NCBI RefSeq assembly: GCF_037975245.1
Contig: NC_092563.1
Location: 23,776,960 to 23,840,959, forward strand
Length of the DNA: 64,000 nt
Reading direction: 5' to 3'
Origin: Apostichopus japonicus
Lineage: Eukaryota > Echinodermata > Holothuroidea > Aspidochirotida > Stichopodidae
How positions within the stretch are numbered: the stretch's first letter is position 1; each line of letters starts with the position of its first letter. Shown here one piece after another: positions 12,803 through 25,089 of this stretch. The notes under the pieces are model-generated. The model was not told the DNA's origin. It did not search any database and saw only the letters and a list, made by a program, of their open reading frames with translations. A program made the position numbers and the translations under genes.

Positions 12803-14760
12803 TTTGGCTGTGAAAGGAGAAGAAAAAGGTATAATAAGACTAGAGGTTTTTAATCTTGTGGGTTGGAAGAGTCTGGTTACCCAGACTTAAGTGAGGAACA
12901 CTTACTAACACAACTACTAGCGGATTCATAATGTAAGGCAGTTTAAAAGAAAATTTGTAAATAAAGGATGATGGAATAAGAAACTGAATTTACTACCAAA
13001 CTTAAAAAGACCACACTTATGCCTGTTCTCTTTGCGGTCAAACACGACGAAACAAGTGAGAACATTGAAACATTGTAATTTGTGGGAGAAATACTAGATC
13101 CTAGTTGTCTTCTATGGAGTGAGCTGTTGAGGTCAGCTCTAGTTATCTAGGCAAGCCTAATCATCAATGGATTTTTGTTTAGAGAAGAAAGAGTTTAAGT
13201 TTGCTGTAAGGACTGCAGGCACAGTCGGCAAAATAATCCAATGAAAGAACACTCAAAACTAATAAACTAGGCTTGAGCTTTACACAACTATGGACACTGA
13301 AATGTCCAGGCGATAACTTGAGAAAGATACACAGACAAGTTTGAGCAGCTTGAATTGCAGCATAAACTTTGTAAATGCCATATTCTGAAACTTACTATCC
13401 ATAAAGTTGTGTGATATGTTTGGCCAATGATTGATTTTCATAAAGTGATACAAAAAGTTTTCACCTATGTATAATGTGCCTTGCAGTACAATATGTAATT
13501 CACAATAAAAAAAAACATTAAATATTAATTCTCACTTCCAATTTAATTTGGCTGATTAGTAATAGCAGACTTGGTCAACAATGCTTTAATAAAATTGGTT
13601 ACAATATACTGCCAATTACAAAGTACAACATGACCTGCCCAGAGATTTCCAACTTTTCTTTTATAAACATACAATTTTGGTATAATGTTAGGAACCCCTG
13701 TGGCCTATAAACTATGCAGATGGCGAGAAGATGCGATAAGGACGTTACATGATCACTTATCTCAAATCTCTTATGTACAAGGGGTCCCAAGAAGACTACA
13801 GTAGTTTAGACTGTGAGAATAAGCTTTTCTTATTGATCACTTACACATCACTAGTAGTAACATTAGCAGGCATAAGTTACATTATGATAGGAGCTGCACA
13901 AACCTCTCCTATAGGGTCCTTGATAGGGACTTGAGTGTCCCTCCTGATCCTTTTTTCTACTAAATTTAAGTAAACCTAATCAATTGCAGGTAAGTATAGC
14001 TATCCTAACCTGCAGTTAGGCCTATCTCAGGCTACACATTGCCAAAACAATTGCTACGTGACATTTGACCAACCTTAGCAGTTGTAACAGTTTGCATTTT
14101 CTAGCACTAAAATCCACACTGGAACTGTAATGTTGTTACACCTAGCCTAGTCCCTATTTCGGACAGGTTATTGACCTAGCCTACGCCTTAAGCTCTAGAG
14201 TCTAACTCTAAGGTTAGGCCTAGCCAGCACTTAGTAGACTAGCCTAGGCCCTGGTTATACACTATCTTTTTGTTCAATGAAGGAATATGTAGGCCTAGGC
14301 CTTGACCTTTCCACAATATACTGAAATTTTCCATTACTACTCCTTCGTGGAACCCATCCTGCTACTGTAGCCTTACTGTTATATCTTCAGGCTACCAATC
14401 ACAGAGGTCAGTGCTACCAATGGAATAAAGTTAGGCTAGCAATAGCATCCCCATCCTATCATAGATCTAAGTTTGGCTCGGCCCAGCCTAGTTCGACTTC
14501 TAGGCCTAGGCCATTTCTGTGTACCCGGCCTATCCTAGCCTATGGCCTACCCAAAAGGCCTTTGTTTTGAAGAATGAATAAAGGTTCTGTATAATTGGAA
14601 ACAGTTTCTTTCGATAAAAGTTTAGTAGTGTACTCACAGTTGCGGATGAAGTGACAATACACTTGATAAAATACTGTCTTCTAGCATAAATTTATGCATG
14701 CCGAGTTTACACAGTATTAGAAACTCGCCGATCGCACATGAGGAACGCCAAGTGATCATA
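12803..14760 (-). promoter_or_regulatory. CNOT10: CNOT10 5' UTR splice acceptor and candidate first exon/promoter zone
   Basis: The sequence just upstream of the CNOT10 ATG is ctttcacag|CCAAA (exon part 12803-12807), so a non-coding first exon must lie further right. A good candidate donor is CGCAACT|GTGAGTAC with its exon edge at 14638; the exon would lie between there and about 14760. The interval 13990-14560 is rich in AGGCCTA motifs, as often seen around echinoderm genes. No core promoter element could be assigned. Confidence 0.35.
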
Positions 14761-15554
14761 TATTCGAGCCTATGAAGAGATTATAAAGTGTCTGCTTGTG
14801 AGTTGTAACCATTTACTCAAGGAGTTCTAACTCTATGCTCCCTCCCTGTTGAATACTCACTTCTCTATAGATAAGAACAAATCTGCGTAGTTTTCTTTCT
14901 CTTGCTATTCTTTGCAAAATATCACAGTGAATAAGAACCTTTTTTCAAACCAAGTTTCGTGCTCAGTGCAGTGACGTTGCAAGGAGCAACATAGCCCGGT
15001 GAAGCAGCAGAAATGGCCCCAAAAGCCGAGAGACCACATTCACCTAAGCACAAAGTTAACCATGGCTTTGGATCGGATGAGCAGTTTTGATATTTGGCAC
15101 AACAAGACGCCTGCATATTGCACTCTCAGACTTTCTCTGTTTGACGGTAGAATTTCGTTTGAATTCCCATTTTGTCGAACTTGTATGAACATTACTGAAT
15201 AAACTCGTCTGAAGTTGCATCCAATAGTTACATGCAGTTTGGGTAACACATTATACCATTCCTGCTAGATGTTTATTATTAATAAAACCTTTTATTTATT
15301 CAGCCCGAAGGCTTCCGATTGCAAGGCCATTAAATGATTCTAAGGCGTCTTAAACAGTTTGACCTACGTTAGTGGACTGGCCGCCTTATCCCTATATTTA
15401 GTGGGCCTGGCGGAAGAAGGAACCCATGCATCCGGATATCTCATAGAACAATCGGTGGGCCATGAATATAACATGGGACTCGTTTGCTGTACTGACTGTG
15501 TTTTACAGGTGGGAGCACCGGCCGAGTTACGCCGTTGACTAAGTTCCATTAGAT

Positions 15555-15640
15555 CAGGGTTGTCCAACCTACTGCCCGCGGGCCACAGTCCGGCCCGCCT
15601 CAGGGTTGCGTCCGGCCCGCCAGAGATGCTCTACGGTGCG
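15555..15640. mobile_element. hAT-type transposon terminus (solo end)
   Basis: cagggttgtccaacctactg followed by cccgcgggccac and cggcccgcc matches the general form of hAT termini that begin CAGGG(G)TGTCCAACC and continue with a GC-rich palindrome. I could not find the partner end or an 8-bp target duplication, so this is called as a remnant. Confidence 0.5.
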
Positions 15641-17369
15641 AAATTTTAGTGAGCAGAATTATTGATAACAATTTGAAGCTATATAATCAATCATTCGAAC
15701 CTTCTGGGTCCAAAAACTGCATACAGGTTAGTTTGTGTGACTCTCTCAGCGGAGGGGGGGGGGGGGGGCTGCGGCTGAACTTTATTCATCTGTTTTATCA
15801 GTTTTTGGAATGGTATCCAATGTTCGCGCACAGGCCTCAGATTTAGGGACGGTGGTAACGGCAGCGATTGGATTCAGTACACCTACTAATTGAGCGGATT
15901 ACTAACTTGAGTTAAACTGAACACTAAGAATTGGATTGAAGTTTGCTATTATACCAATGTGCAATTCAGAACTTGCCGAGCCACAGCTTCTGAATCCGGA
16001 GACTGATCTATATGAACCAACCTTCTCCTCTCCCAGCCAAAGTCGATGAGTCGAACCACATGCAGCCTTGGGTAAAAATGCGGCTCGTGAATCACTATTC
16101 TGCGTCCCGCCAGAAGGCAAAATTCTGTTGAAATGCTTTGGCATAAAAAAAAACCCAACAGATATATGTGTGTCGGCCCTCTTTTGGGTGTATGGGGATT
16201 GGGAGGGTGGGGGGGGGGTAAATTAAAAGACATTTTGTGACCAAACAAGACGGAAAGTTCGTTAGTGAGCTACCATAAAGGGTTTCAACCCCACAAAAAG
16301 GGAGTAAACATATGCCGCTCCAAATACCTCCCTCACGTCCTCGGACCCAGATCGACGCCCATGTCATCTGACTATTTCATTCGGTATAAAGACGCTGATA
16401 CGAAACACGAAATGTATGAACAAAATGACTTTCGAGTAATGACGAAATTTTTATTGCCTACCCTTATGTGATGAAGTTAGATCAATGAAACGAAAACAAA
16501 CAAAGGCGGATGACGTAATGCAGCTGGATGCAAGTCATGACGTAGTGATCTGACACTCGTAAAGATTGATCCATCTCGAGCTAATTCTTAAACTTAAAAG
16601 AAGAATAAGAGGCAAACCCAAAGATCATCTTTAAGTTACATTTTGATTCAAATTGATTAAGATAAGATTTGATATGATGAACGACATCCAAAACAGCTAA
16701 GAGAAATGTGACTCTCTGTTGGAGATATCATGTGTTAAGGCGGGTTTTTTTTTATTTCTTACAACTTTACGACTTGATCGAGTCTAAAACTGACGTCAAG
16801 GAGTCACTACGGTAGTGGTGGAGTAGTTTTATTGTTTGTATTAATTGTTCTGTTCCTTCTCTTCGAAGCCGGGCAAATTTCGATTTCGAAAATGATCATG
16901 ATATCATGGTAATATTGGCACCGGTTTCAGCTACAATGCTAAATACTTTCACAATGAAGATGTAGAAAACAAAGGGGAAATTATGAATTTCCATTATTTA
17001 GTGACACCATGACATCACAAATTGACAAAATGGAAGGCTTATGACCTTTGAACCAGGATATATCCAATACGATACAAGCTTCCTCCTTTTGCAGCTGTTA
17101 TAGGAGTAGTTGTTCGTCTCAAGCATATCAGTTATATAAGATACAAGTGATGATTGGGCTTTCCCTTCTCGTCAGTTAAACGAATAATGACGTCATGATT
17201 TCGCAATCATGTATTTCCCATACTGACAATTAAGTGTGACACATTTAAGTGTGATATATTGGCCAGAATTTTAGTATTGGTATTTCATAGTCCAATAATC
17301 TGAATGCAATTTTTTCTGTAGCTATTCCGGTTTACAAGATTTTCGGCTTTTAAGCTATACTAAATGCGA

Positions 17370-17560
17370 CATGGAATGCTCCTTTAAGGATACATTAATG
17401 ATGACGTCACTCATGAATACACGCATAAATGTTAATGCTAATCCATTGATTTATAAATTCTTATAACTCAACAGAATAATGTTCTTTTAACATCATATAA
17501 ACAACAAAGAGCCCTTGAAATTTCTTTAATGCATTGTAAATATGCGGTTTTATATTTGTC
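17370..17560 (+). repeat. AT-rich interspersed repeat, copy 1
   Basis: Blocks aatgctccttyaagg, gttaat..atccattg, ataactcaac and attgtaaatatg occur in the same order and spacing here and at 29795-29995. The intervening bases are diverged. Both copies are intergenic. Family unknown. Confidence 0.55.
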
Positions 17561-18243
17561 CTATTGGGTTTCTTTATCTTTCTTTATAGTAATCGGTACA
17601 TCATTTTCCACAGCATTAAACATCTGTCTGTGATCTGCCTTAGCAACCGCATCATCAATCTCAACTCAACCGAAGCATTACAGATCTTCAACAAGAAAAC
17701 AAGACGCAGAACGAGTGCGTAAACAATCACACAGAAGAATTTCCTATACCTATACATGGAGGAAGTGACAGAATATATTTATGTTTTGAAATAAAAGGCA
17801 CACTTATGTTTAGCTGATATATCTATATGATAAAGTCAGCGTCACGTGTTGGCGAAAAATTGGATGATCAAGGCTTTAGTAAACGCTGTCTGACAATAAA
17901 GAATAACATACTATAGATCCTTAGCATTAGTTTATTGACAGTTTTGAAGTAACAGCCAGGGCGGCGGAAAAGGGTTCGAATCAAGGGAGGAATGGGGTAG
18001 GTTGGTGTGTGATGTGATGTTCTGCAACTCTTTCAAGGGCAACAGTGAGACAAATGACCAGATAGGGCAAACCACACAGCCTAAATCAAAGCCATTTACT
18101 ACAAAATGGATCCTTTGTGCCATACATTATAGTACTTGAGCCTTCTTCATTTACATTTTATTTATATTACGGTTTGTCAACGTAAGGGCTCTTTACTTTA
18201 TCTTTCATAAATGGACATGTTTTCAATAACAGCTGGAAGGACA

Positions 18244-18249
18244 TTTATT
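18244..18249 (-). terminator. Candidate poly(A) signal of the lectin gene
   Basis: AATAAA on the minus strand about 160 bases past the lectin stop codon. A second AATAAA is at 18157-18162. No downstream element could be assessed. Confidence 0.45.
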
Positions 18250-18406
18250 CACTACAAACACGGAAAAGGGTACTATGGTATAATCAAAGAGCGGCACTTT
18301 TAAGGTATGGCTTTTATCTATTTTTCACCAAAACTGCGGAGGGGAAGGGAGAGTTGGTAGATGTAACCCCTTTACAACCGTTTCCGCCACCCCTGCTCTC
18401 TGGTAA

Positions 18407-19343
18407 TCAACGTGGTGGTGCTATGTAAACCGGAAGCATCTTGCACATGAATGGTAACACGAGGGTGCAGCGTCCATCGTCCCAACTGCCTCCCATGAAA
18501 GTTCCACTGTCGGCGTCGCTCAATGCCACACAATTCTGGTGGCCTCCTTTGTTGTTTGGTTGTTGAATCTTCCACCTGAAGTAATCGTAGGTGGTTCGAT
18601 CAGACCAGACAAAGTCGCCCTCTTTTCTCACGTCGTTTAAACCTATCCAGCAATTCTGAATTAAGAGAATCAACAATGAATAATCTTATATATATATACA
18701 AATAATAATCACCTTTTTCAAACATCATTTACTCATAGCAATTGTTTACTTCTTATATTTACTACATTTTGTGTTAAATTTTATTACAATTGGTGAAAAC
18801 ATATCCAACCTTTATAATAAGAAAAGTCCAGGTTCACATGTATTGTCTGTTAGTATTGAGTTCATTAAAATCATTCAGTTCATTAAAATCATTCATTAAA
18901 AATCCTTGAAGGTATGCAAATTAGATATACCAATATGTTAAGCTTAATTAGAAAAATTATCAGTGGCGTGCGCAAGTTAGGAGGAGGAGGAGGAAGTCGG
19001 CTCCAACGACCCCAGTCTTTTTCCATGTTGTCTTTATTTATAAAATGTGTCATTTTCTGATTTGAGCTGGCATAGCAAATGTTGAACCTAATATTTACAC
19101 TGTATAACATGGCCTAACCAATGTGGATTTGCAGTAGTCAACACAGCAAATATTCCATATTTTCAAAATATGTAAAGAAAAGCAAAGGGAAAGGAAAAAT
19201 CCCAAAACCAGAACATGGTTTTTCGTAGCTATAAGTTGTTCCTTATACAAAGATCTCCGTCATTATGAGCTAAAGAAGATACTCATGTCTGCGTCTTATT
19301 TTAATGCCCGTATAATTTTCGCCGCTTAAGATAGTATTATATG

Positions 19344-19441
<98 letters not shown>

Positions 19442-21184
19442 TAATATATACGATAATTCACAAAAGGCAAAAACCCACATCTGAGACTTTCAAAATTGTA
19501 TTCTAAATCGCGCATTGAGGCGCAGATTATTGTGACACATAATGTGTACTTAACCACTAGGCTGTAGTATATAAAGACACAGGGTATACTTTACCCTGCG
19601 GTGACCATGGATGGTTTCAGAAACTCCTTCCCACAGTGATCGAACAAACATGTTTTCAAGTTCTGAATGAATCGAAACCAGATGAGCAAGCTGGTCTTCA
19701 GCTCCTTCGTAAATCGTCCCGAACTGGTTACAAAACCTCTCTGCGTCAAACCATTCCATCTGATGATTGCTGAAAAACCTAAATAGTATAATTAAAAAAA
19801 AAGTCAAAAGATGTGACTTTGGTGTAGTTTTATGAATTTCAAGAGTGGATAGGCAGGCTAGCAGATAGATATTCATGGATTGACGGGGCACTGATGGACG
19901 AATGATGGATGGGAGGGAGGGTGGATGGATGGACAGATGGATGGGTAGGCGGATGGACGTTTGGGTATATGGACAGGTGGGTGGATGGATGAATTGATGG
20001 ATGGCTGTATTTGTGGATGGGTACTGGGTAGGTAGAGGTAGCGGTGCAATACTTGCTAGCAATAATGACTGAGTCATTAATATTGTAGGCCAAAAGATAT
20101 TCACTTGAGATAACCAACCGTTTCACTATAATTTTGATTTCAATATATTGTCCACATAATTATTTGTGAAAAGAATTTCTGATCATTTATGCTGACGGAG
20201 GAGACAAATTCCCATTTAGCAGATAGGGTCACCGAGCTATTAGAAAACGTAAGAAAAACCTTACAAAAGTTCCTCCTTTCTTATTAGTTTGAAGGTCAAT
20301 GTGTAGTTTTGACTAGGTCAAATTGTGATTGAACCAGTCGTCCGGGTCTTAAATCGTTTGAACGAAATGAGCCATACGTTCTTCGCAGTGGCGTAGGAAG
20401 GTACTTTTGAGTGGGGGGGGGGGGGGCTGAAGACTGATGGCCGGCCTGGGGGAGGGGTTTAAGGGGAGGGGGAGGGTGTCCCCCTCCCCTTTGGAAATTT
20501 TTTGTTTTTCCAGGTGGCCTCAGATGCAATTTGGTGCAATATAGCACACTTCAACCCACCCACTCCATTTTGTATATAATTTTGCATTTTCACCTGGCCT
20601 TAGATGCAATTTGGTGCTCCAAATGAGATTTTTTTCTCATTTGGAAATGAAAAAGGGGTTTTCTGACTTGCGAAGCGGGGGGGGGGGGGGCGGAATGATA
20701 CTTCCGCCCCTCCACATTTTTCACTGGGGGGCTGGCGCCCCCCCCCCCAGCCCCCCGGTTCCTACGCCCTTGGTTCTTCGAATATTTGTTCATGAAGGTC
20801 TACGGAACGAAGGTTTACGCGTTTAGTTGTAAGGCAACATGCTACTGGACGTACGTATACGCTATGCCTATAGAGTTAAGAGCTATACGATGATAGGTAT
20901 AGGCTATGATAAATATAAAGGATCCCATCGGTAGGCTAAGGGAAAACATATGTAGGTGTAACTTAGCACCCTGTAGACTGGTTGCCCCCTGTATGCTTCA
21001 GTACACACTAAGTGTAACTTTTAAACATTAATCCAATGATCTACCTGTAACAATGACTGCCCCAAAAAGTCCATCCAGGGACACATCTCGAGGATAAACT
21101 CCCCTCGTTTGATAATGGTATCGCCTTGATAAGACCGTTGAGATATAAACACGTGATGGCCAACCACCACCGTTTCATTCTCAT
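18407..21184 (-). CDS. Secreted single-domain C-type lectin
   Basis: Three coding exons: 21045-21184, 19595-19778, 18407-18655 (phases 2 and 0), giving about 190 residues. Residues 1-21 form a signal peptide (basic start, then WWLAITCLYLNGLIKA). The rest is one C-type lectin domain: RCVPGWTFWGSHCY, then RFFSNHQMEWFDAERFC, HLVSIHSELENMFVRSL, NCWIGLNDVRKEGDFVWSD, QPNN and GSWDDGRC. Six cysteines fit the canonical pairs 34-45, 63-179 and 150-171; C110 is extra. The sugar/calcium site reads Q140-P-N with W166-D-D, between mannose-type EPN and galactose-type QPD, so specificity cannot be assigned. An acceptor nine bases before the first ATG implies a 5' UTR exon upstream. Probably extracellular recognition or humoral immunity, by analogy with echinoderm lectins. 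Intron 1 holds a hAT-like MITE, intron 2 a long (TA)n tract. Confidence 0.92.
19340..19438. repeat. (TA)n microsatellite, ~100 bp
   Basis: Nearly pure AT dinucleotides with a few TG interruptions at the left end, in intron 2 of the lectin gene. Confidence 0.95.
19850..20025. repeat. Degenerate (GGAT)n simple repeat
   Basis: ggatggatggacagatggat-type tetranucleotides with many substitutions, in intron 1 of the lectin gene. They create spurious minus-strand open frames rich in HPS/THP. Confidence 0.85.
20386..20772. mobile_element. hAT-like MITE with G-rich ends and perfect 8-bp TSD
   Basis: The left end cagtggcgtaggaaggta pairs with the right end, whose reverse complement is caagggcgtaggaaccgg. 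The element is flanked by identical 8-bp copies of gttcttcg at 20378-20385 and 20773-20780, the target-duplication length expected of hAT transposons. Runs of 10-12 G and C sit just inside each end. There is no transposase. It lies in intron 1 of the lectin gene. Confidence 0.88.
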
Positions 21185-21819
21185 CAGAATTCACTGGAAC
21201 AAAATCAGAAGATAAAGTTCCTTTATCTTACCAGCCTAATGAAAAATGAAGGTTGTAAAAAAAGAAAATGAGGAAATGTATACTAGATGTAACCCGTAGC
21301 CAGGAAATCTGAGCTGGGAGAGGGGGGGGGGGGTTAAAGTTTTGAGGAGGGGCACAATATTTGTATCCTGTACAACGTGTAGGGAAGCAAACCCAAGCGG
21401 TGTGTCACCATTCGCAAAGCTATAAAATCTGCTAATATCCAATCATGTTTTGGACTTTGTATAAGTATATATATACTATATAGTCTGTATACAGAGAGCA
21501 CCAAGATCGTGTAATATTTTTTTATACCTTTTATCACCTTTATCATTTCCTATATGACTTGGAAATTGGCCTAGGCATACATGAATGACTTTCACCTCTG
21601 TTTTATAAGGTGACAGGGCTTTGTGAGTATTTGCTTCTGTTATTGTCAATACCAAATATTGGGAAAACACAACTATGTTGGTATAGTATTGGTTAAAGGG
21701 GGCGAGGGAAACATTTTCTTCATACATATTCTTCATGTTGGACAACCCCCCTACCCCACCGCCCCCACCCCGCCCCACCCTTTCATCGTGCCCTAGCCTG
21801 GTCAACGAGCTGCTTAATT

Positions 21820-21891
21820 AAAGGGTGTGGAGACTCGCGCAAAAAGAAACGTCTAATGCCGGTAATTTGACCTAGTTTCGAATGAGGTGTA
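21820..21891 (+). repeat. ~70-bp dispersed repeat, copy 1
   Basis: aaagggtgtggagactcgcg through atgccggtaatttgaccta and tttcgaatgaggtgtaa recurs with few differences at 41220-41293 in a DPM1 intron. The conserved cgaatg segment loosely recalls a B box, but no full tRNA-like head is visible. Probably part of an uncharacterised SINE or MITE. Confidence 0.7.
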
Positions 21892-24800
21892 ACAGAAGTG
21901 TTGAACACCACCATCGATCCCAGAAAATACACACACAGCTTGCTACCGTCGGTAATTAGACACTAGTGTACAGTCAGTACATACAGCTGCGGTCAATACC
22001 CACAGCACAGTATACAAACGATACAGCGATGGACATCTCAGGTCCAGCTTAAGATAACAATTAAGGTATCACGTTTCATTACTATCTGCATTTTGTAGCG
22101 ACATGAACAAAACGTCACTTGTAAGCAACAGAAAGTTAACTTTTTCAGATGGCCGCACGCGGTTTGGGGCGAGTCTTCAAAAGGCTATATGCAAAGACAA
22201 ATTCAGGTTTCGATGCTTCATATATACTGTTTAGATCAAGATTTCCTTATTTATAATATACGGTATCTATAGAATACTGTCGTACGGTACTTGCAACCAT
22301 TTAATATTATAACCATAAACGGACTTGAGTTCCTTGATAAAAGGTAATGACAGTTTTGTCTGTTATTGCTTTGTCATAATGACGAATATAATATACGTAT
22401 TAAATAATTTCGCCAAGCAGCCTTATTAATTTCCAAATGAAAATTCCTTTACAATTCTTACAAAGAGGAACAACCCATTACATATAGATGGGTATTGAAC
22501 CCGTGCATGAGGGGTTTATAAAATATGGATGATGAACGGACGCTGTTGAGCCATGGAAGCCCTTTCCTCAATATTTCCTCAAAACAGTGATGGTGTTTAC
22601 GATTTGCAAGGTGACGTAGTAAAGAAATCATTGGCAAGTAATAACAATAAAGTTGAACTACTATACAAGGTTGTAAACATTGAGAAATGTTAAATACCCA
22701 AAAAGACAACATGGCGGATACGCCACGTCAAAATAGACCCCCTGTAAACGACATGAGTATAAGCTGCTCTACCAAGGCTTGTTTCCTCTACCATATATGC
22801 TATCACATTATAGGGCATACCGTACACCCGCATCCCATACAGGTAAGCCTGTGATTACTATACAGACTAATGAGAAGTCTGTTATAACCCATACACGGCA
22901 ATTAAATGTGGTGTAGAAAATATGTAACAGATGACGTCATTGATCCTCTTACCTGTGGCGTTTAGAAATAAATCCTTGTTGTTCCTCTTTAGTGCGATGG
23001 AATTTCAAGCAATACAATCGATTTTATTTAATTTTTATACAACACAGTCTCTTTCCATTTGTATTTAGTAATCATAAAGTGTATATGTCTATCCAGTGTG
23101 ATATAATTATTATTCTCCGGAAACTGGAAACTTGATGACTACCCACAAAAGTAAACCACTATAATCCCCTTGGACCAAAGTTTAAGTGGACGGCAGGTGA
23201 TTTCTATCCCTTTCTTCTGTTTGATAAAAAAAATTCTGAATATTGACATAATTTTTATCATAACACAATTCGACGGCAAATAACAGAGCATCATGTGTGA
23301 AGAATAAATATTCTCTGTGATCTAATTGCCGATAAATCAATTTATTCTCCTCTTTAACATGAACTTATGCATGACATTGGGAGCATCAAAGACGGCTCTA
23401 AATAAGCAACTCTCTTTTTTGAAATTAGTTTGCAAATCAAACTAATATATGTTAAAACTAAAAGTGTATTCTCTGTGATCTAAAGGATTTAAATTAAAAA
23501 TGATAAATCTTTATATGACGATAGTTTTTAAAATTTATAATTATTCCAAAATGGTGTTTCGTAACGAAAAGTGAAGGACATTGTTAGATCAAGTCTTGCT
23601 AAAAACATTGCATACTTTACCAAAAACTTTTTTCTTTTTCGATATTTTTTCTTGACTAAAGTCTCAATTTGTAGGCCATTTAGTTGTCTAGTGAACTTTT
23701 ATTTCAATTATTAGAATATAAAGTGAAAAAGAAAACAAGTTCGACATATTTCGAGTGTGTTATTGAAAATTTGATTAATACAAGTACGAACGAGTGTCTG
23801 GGGTACAAGATTGCTAAGAACCGATTTTTATTTGATTAATTCTTCCTTATTTACCTTCAATTGGAGATTAACATGAATTAAATCTAGGAGGATATTCTTC
23901 AAGTTGTCATGAAGGCATTGGCATATTGGTTACTTCACATCCTCTTGAAAAGGTCAAGTGGCAACCCATATACATCCAGACATACAATCAAACGTCAATA
24001 AAATACAGTTAAAATCACAGTAAACCAAAACATTTTCTTGTCAATGAGCAACTATGACATCACACCTGTTTGCTTCAAGTTCACTGCGATTTTCAATAAT
24101 CGATACTTCGTGATAAACGTCATGCGGGAGTTTCAACAGAGCGCTAAGAAATATGTTTCTCTTCCATCAGTCTAATATTAATTTGCTCATATCCGTTGTC
24201 GATTCGGTTTATAACCTCTTTTCGGTTACTTGGTTTATACCCAACATAAATTACATTATAATAACTTTAACATTGAACATTGCACTGTCTATACGTTCAA
24301 TTCTTATACCATGAAGCTATCAATTTGAAATATGTATTCAAATCTGGGTCATTTTATGTGATCTGCTAAAGCTTAACTTTTCTATTTTCTTTCAGAATTT
24401 ATGTTTCTACATACTTCAATTGGTTTACAGATGTCACTCTGATGATCTCCTGCACGAATGTCAATAATTATACGATCCAGTTAACTTGTTAACCTGACCC
24501 ACTAAATTCATCTCATTTAGAACCTCTTTGAAAAGAAAAATAAATAAAGTAATTGTTTACGTCTGTCGATAACAAACTTTGGAACTTTCACTAACTGCGG
24601 GTAAAGTATAGCTAAGTAAAATTGGTTGATTGTTATAGTGACATTTTGTTTTTAACTTTAAAGAAACAATGCATGGAGATGCAGATGCTTGATGCATTTA
24701 ATTATGTGATACATCACTCGCGAACCTCCATAATTCCACTTTGTCAAGATCAGTTAACCTGACCGTCTAATTTCCTATCTACCACATTTAATAATAATAA

Positions 24801-24984
24801 TGTGCAGTTTTTCTTACGATGCTTAAGCGACCACAAATGTGGGAGAAACCCGCAAGGGCTTATGGATTACAACTTACACGTCGGGTGGCTTCCAATTCAA
24901 CATTTTAAACTCAAATTTGGATTCTGTTTTATCAATTTGGAAGGTCATTGCAGATGGGAAAACCGTAGATTGCTCTTAAATGAA

Positions 24985-25089
24985 AACCCACCTTACTATG
25001 ACCCGGCCGGGTATCGAACATGGAACATCCCGATTTCTAAGTCTCATTTCTTCAAATGCAAATGCCTTTATCCTCTCGGCCACAGCACC
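24985..25089 (-). mobile_element. tRNA-derived SINE head (class II tRNA type)
   Basis: On the minus strand, from 25089, GGTGCTGTGGCCGAGAGGAT contains a pol III A box (TGGCCGAGAGG). A B box GTTCGATACCC follows at 25019-25009, about 60 bases on. The long A-to-B spacing and GGCCGAGAGG form are typical of Leu/Ser tRNAs with a long variable arm, which are ancestors of V-type SINEs. The acceptor stem does not close, so it is not a functional tRNA. The full 3' extent is unclear. Confidence 0.6.

Larger units (their letters stand above)
14770..18240. other. Intergenic, CNOT10 to lectin gene
   Basis: No exon could be supported here. The interval holds a hAT-type terminus at 15555, poly-G runs at 15755-15768 and 16206-16218, and at 17370-17560 one copy of an AT-rich interspersed repeat that reappears near 29795-29995. 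Short open frames at 15000-15250 and 15360-15567 have no splice context or recognisable family. Confidence 0.6.

Noticed and set aside
15013-15090. Short plus-strand frame starting MAPKAERPHSPKHK near the CNOT10 5' flank
   Set aside because: Only 25 codons before a stop, with no GT donor in frame and no family recognised.
15364-15567. Open frames on both strands around 15.36-15.57 kb
   Set aside because: GC-rich local sequence beside a hAT terminus; no splice borders or recognisable protein.
18961-19000. Full MITE starting at cagtggcgtgcgcaag
   Set aside because: Only one terminus could be found, with no partner end or target duplication.
19550-20104. 184-residue minus-strand frame over lectin exon 2
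   Set aside because: Only 19595-19778 is exon; the remainder translates the (GGAT)n repeat and intron.
21290-21800. MITE bounded by cccgtagccagga and the GC-rich tract at 21745-21780
   Set aside because: The two ends do not form a convincing inverted repeat and no target duplication is visible.
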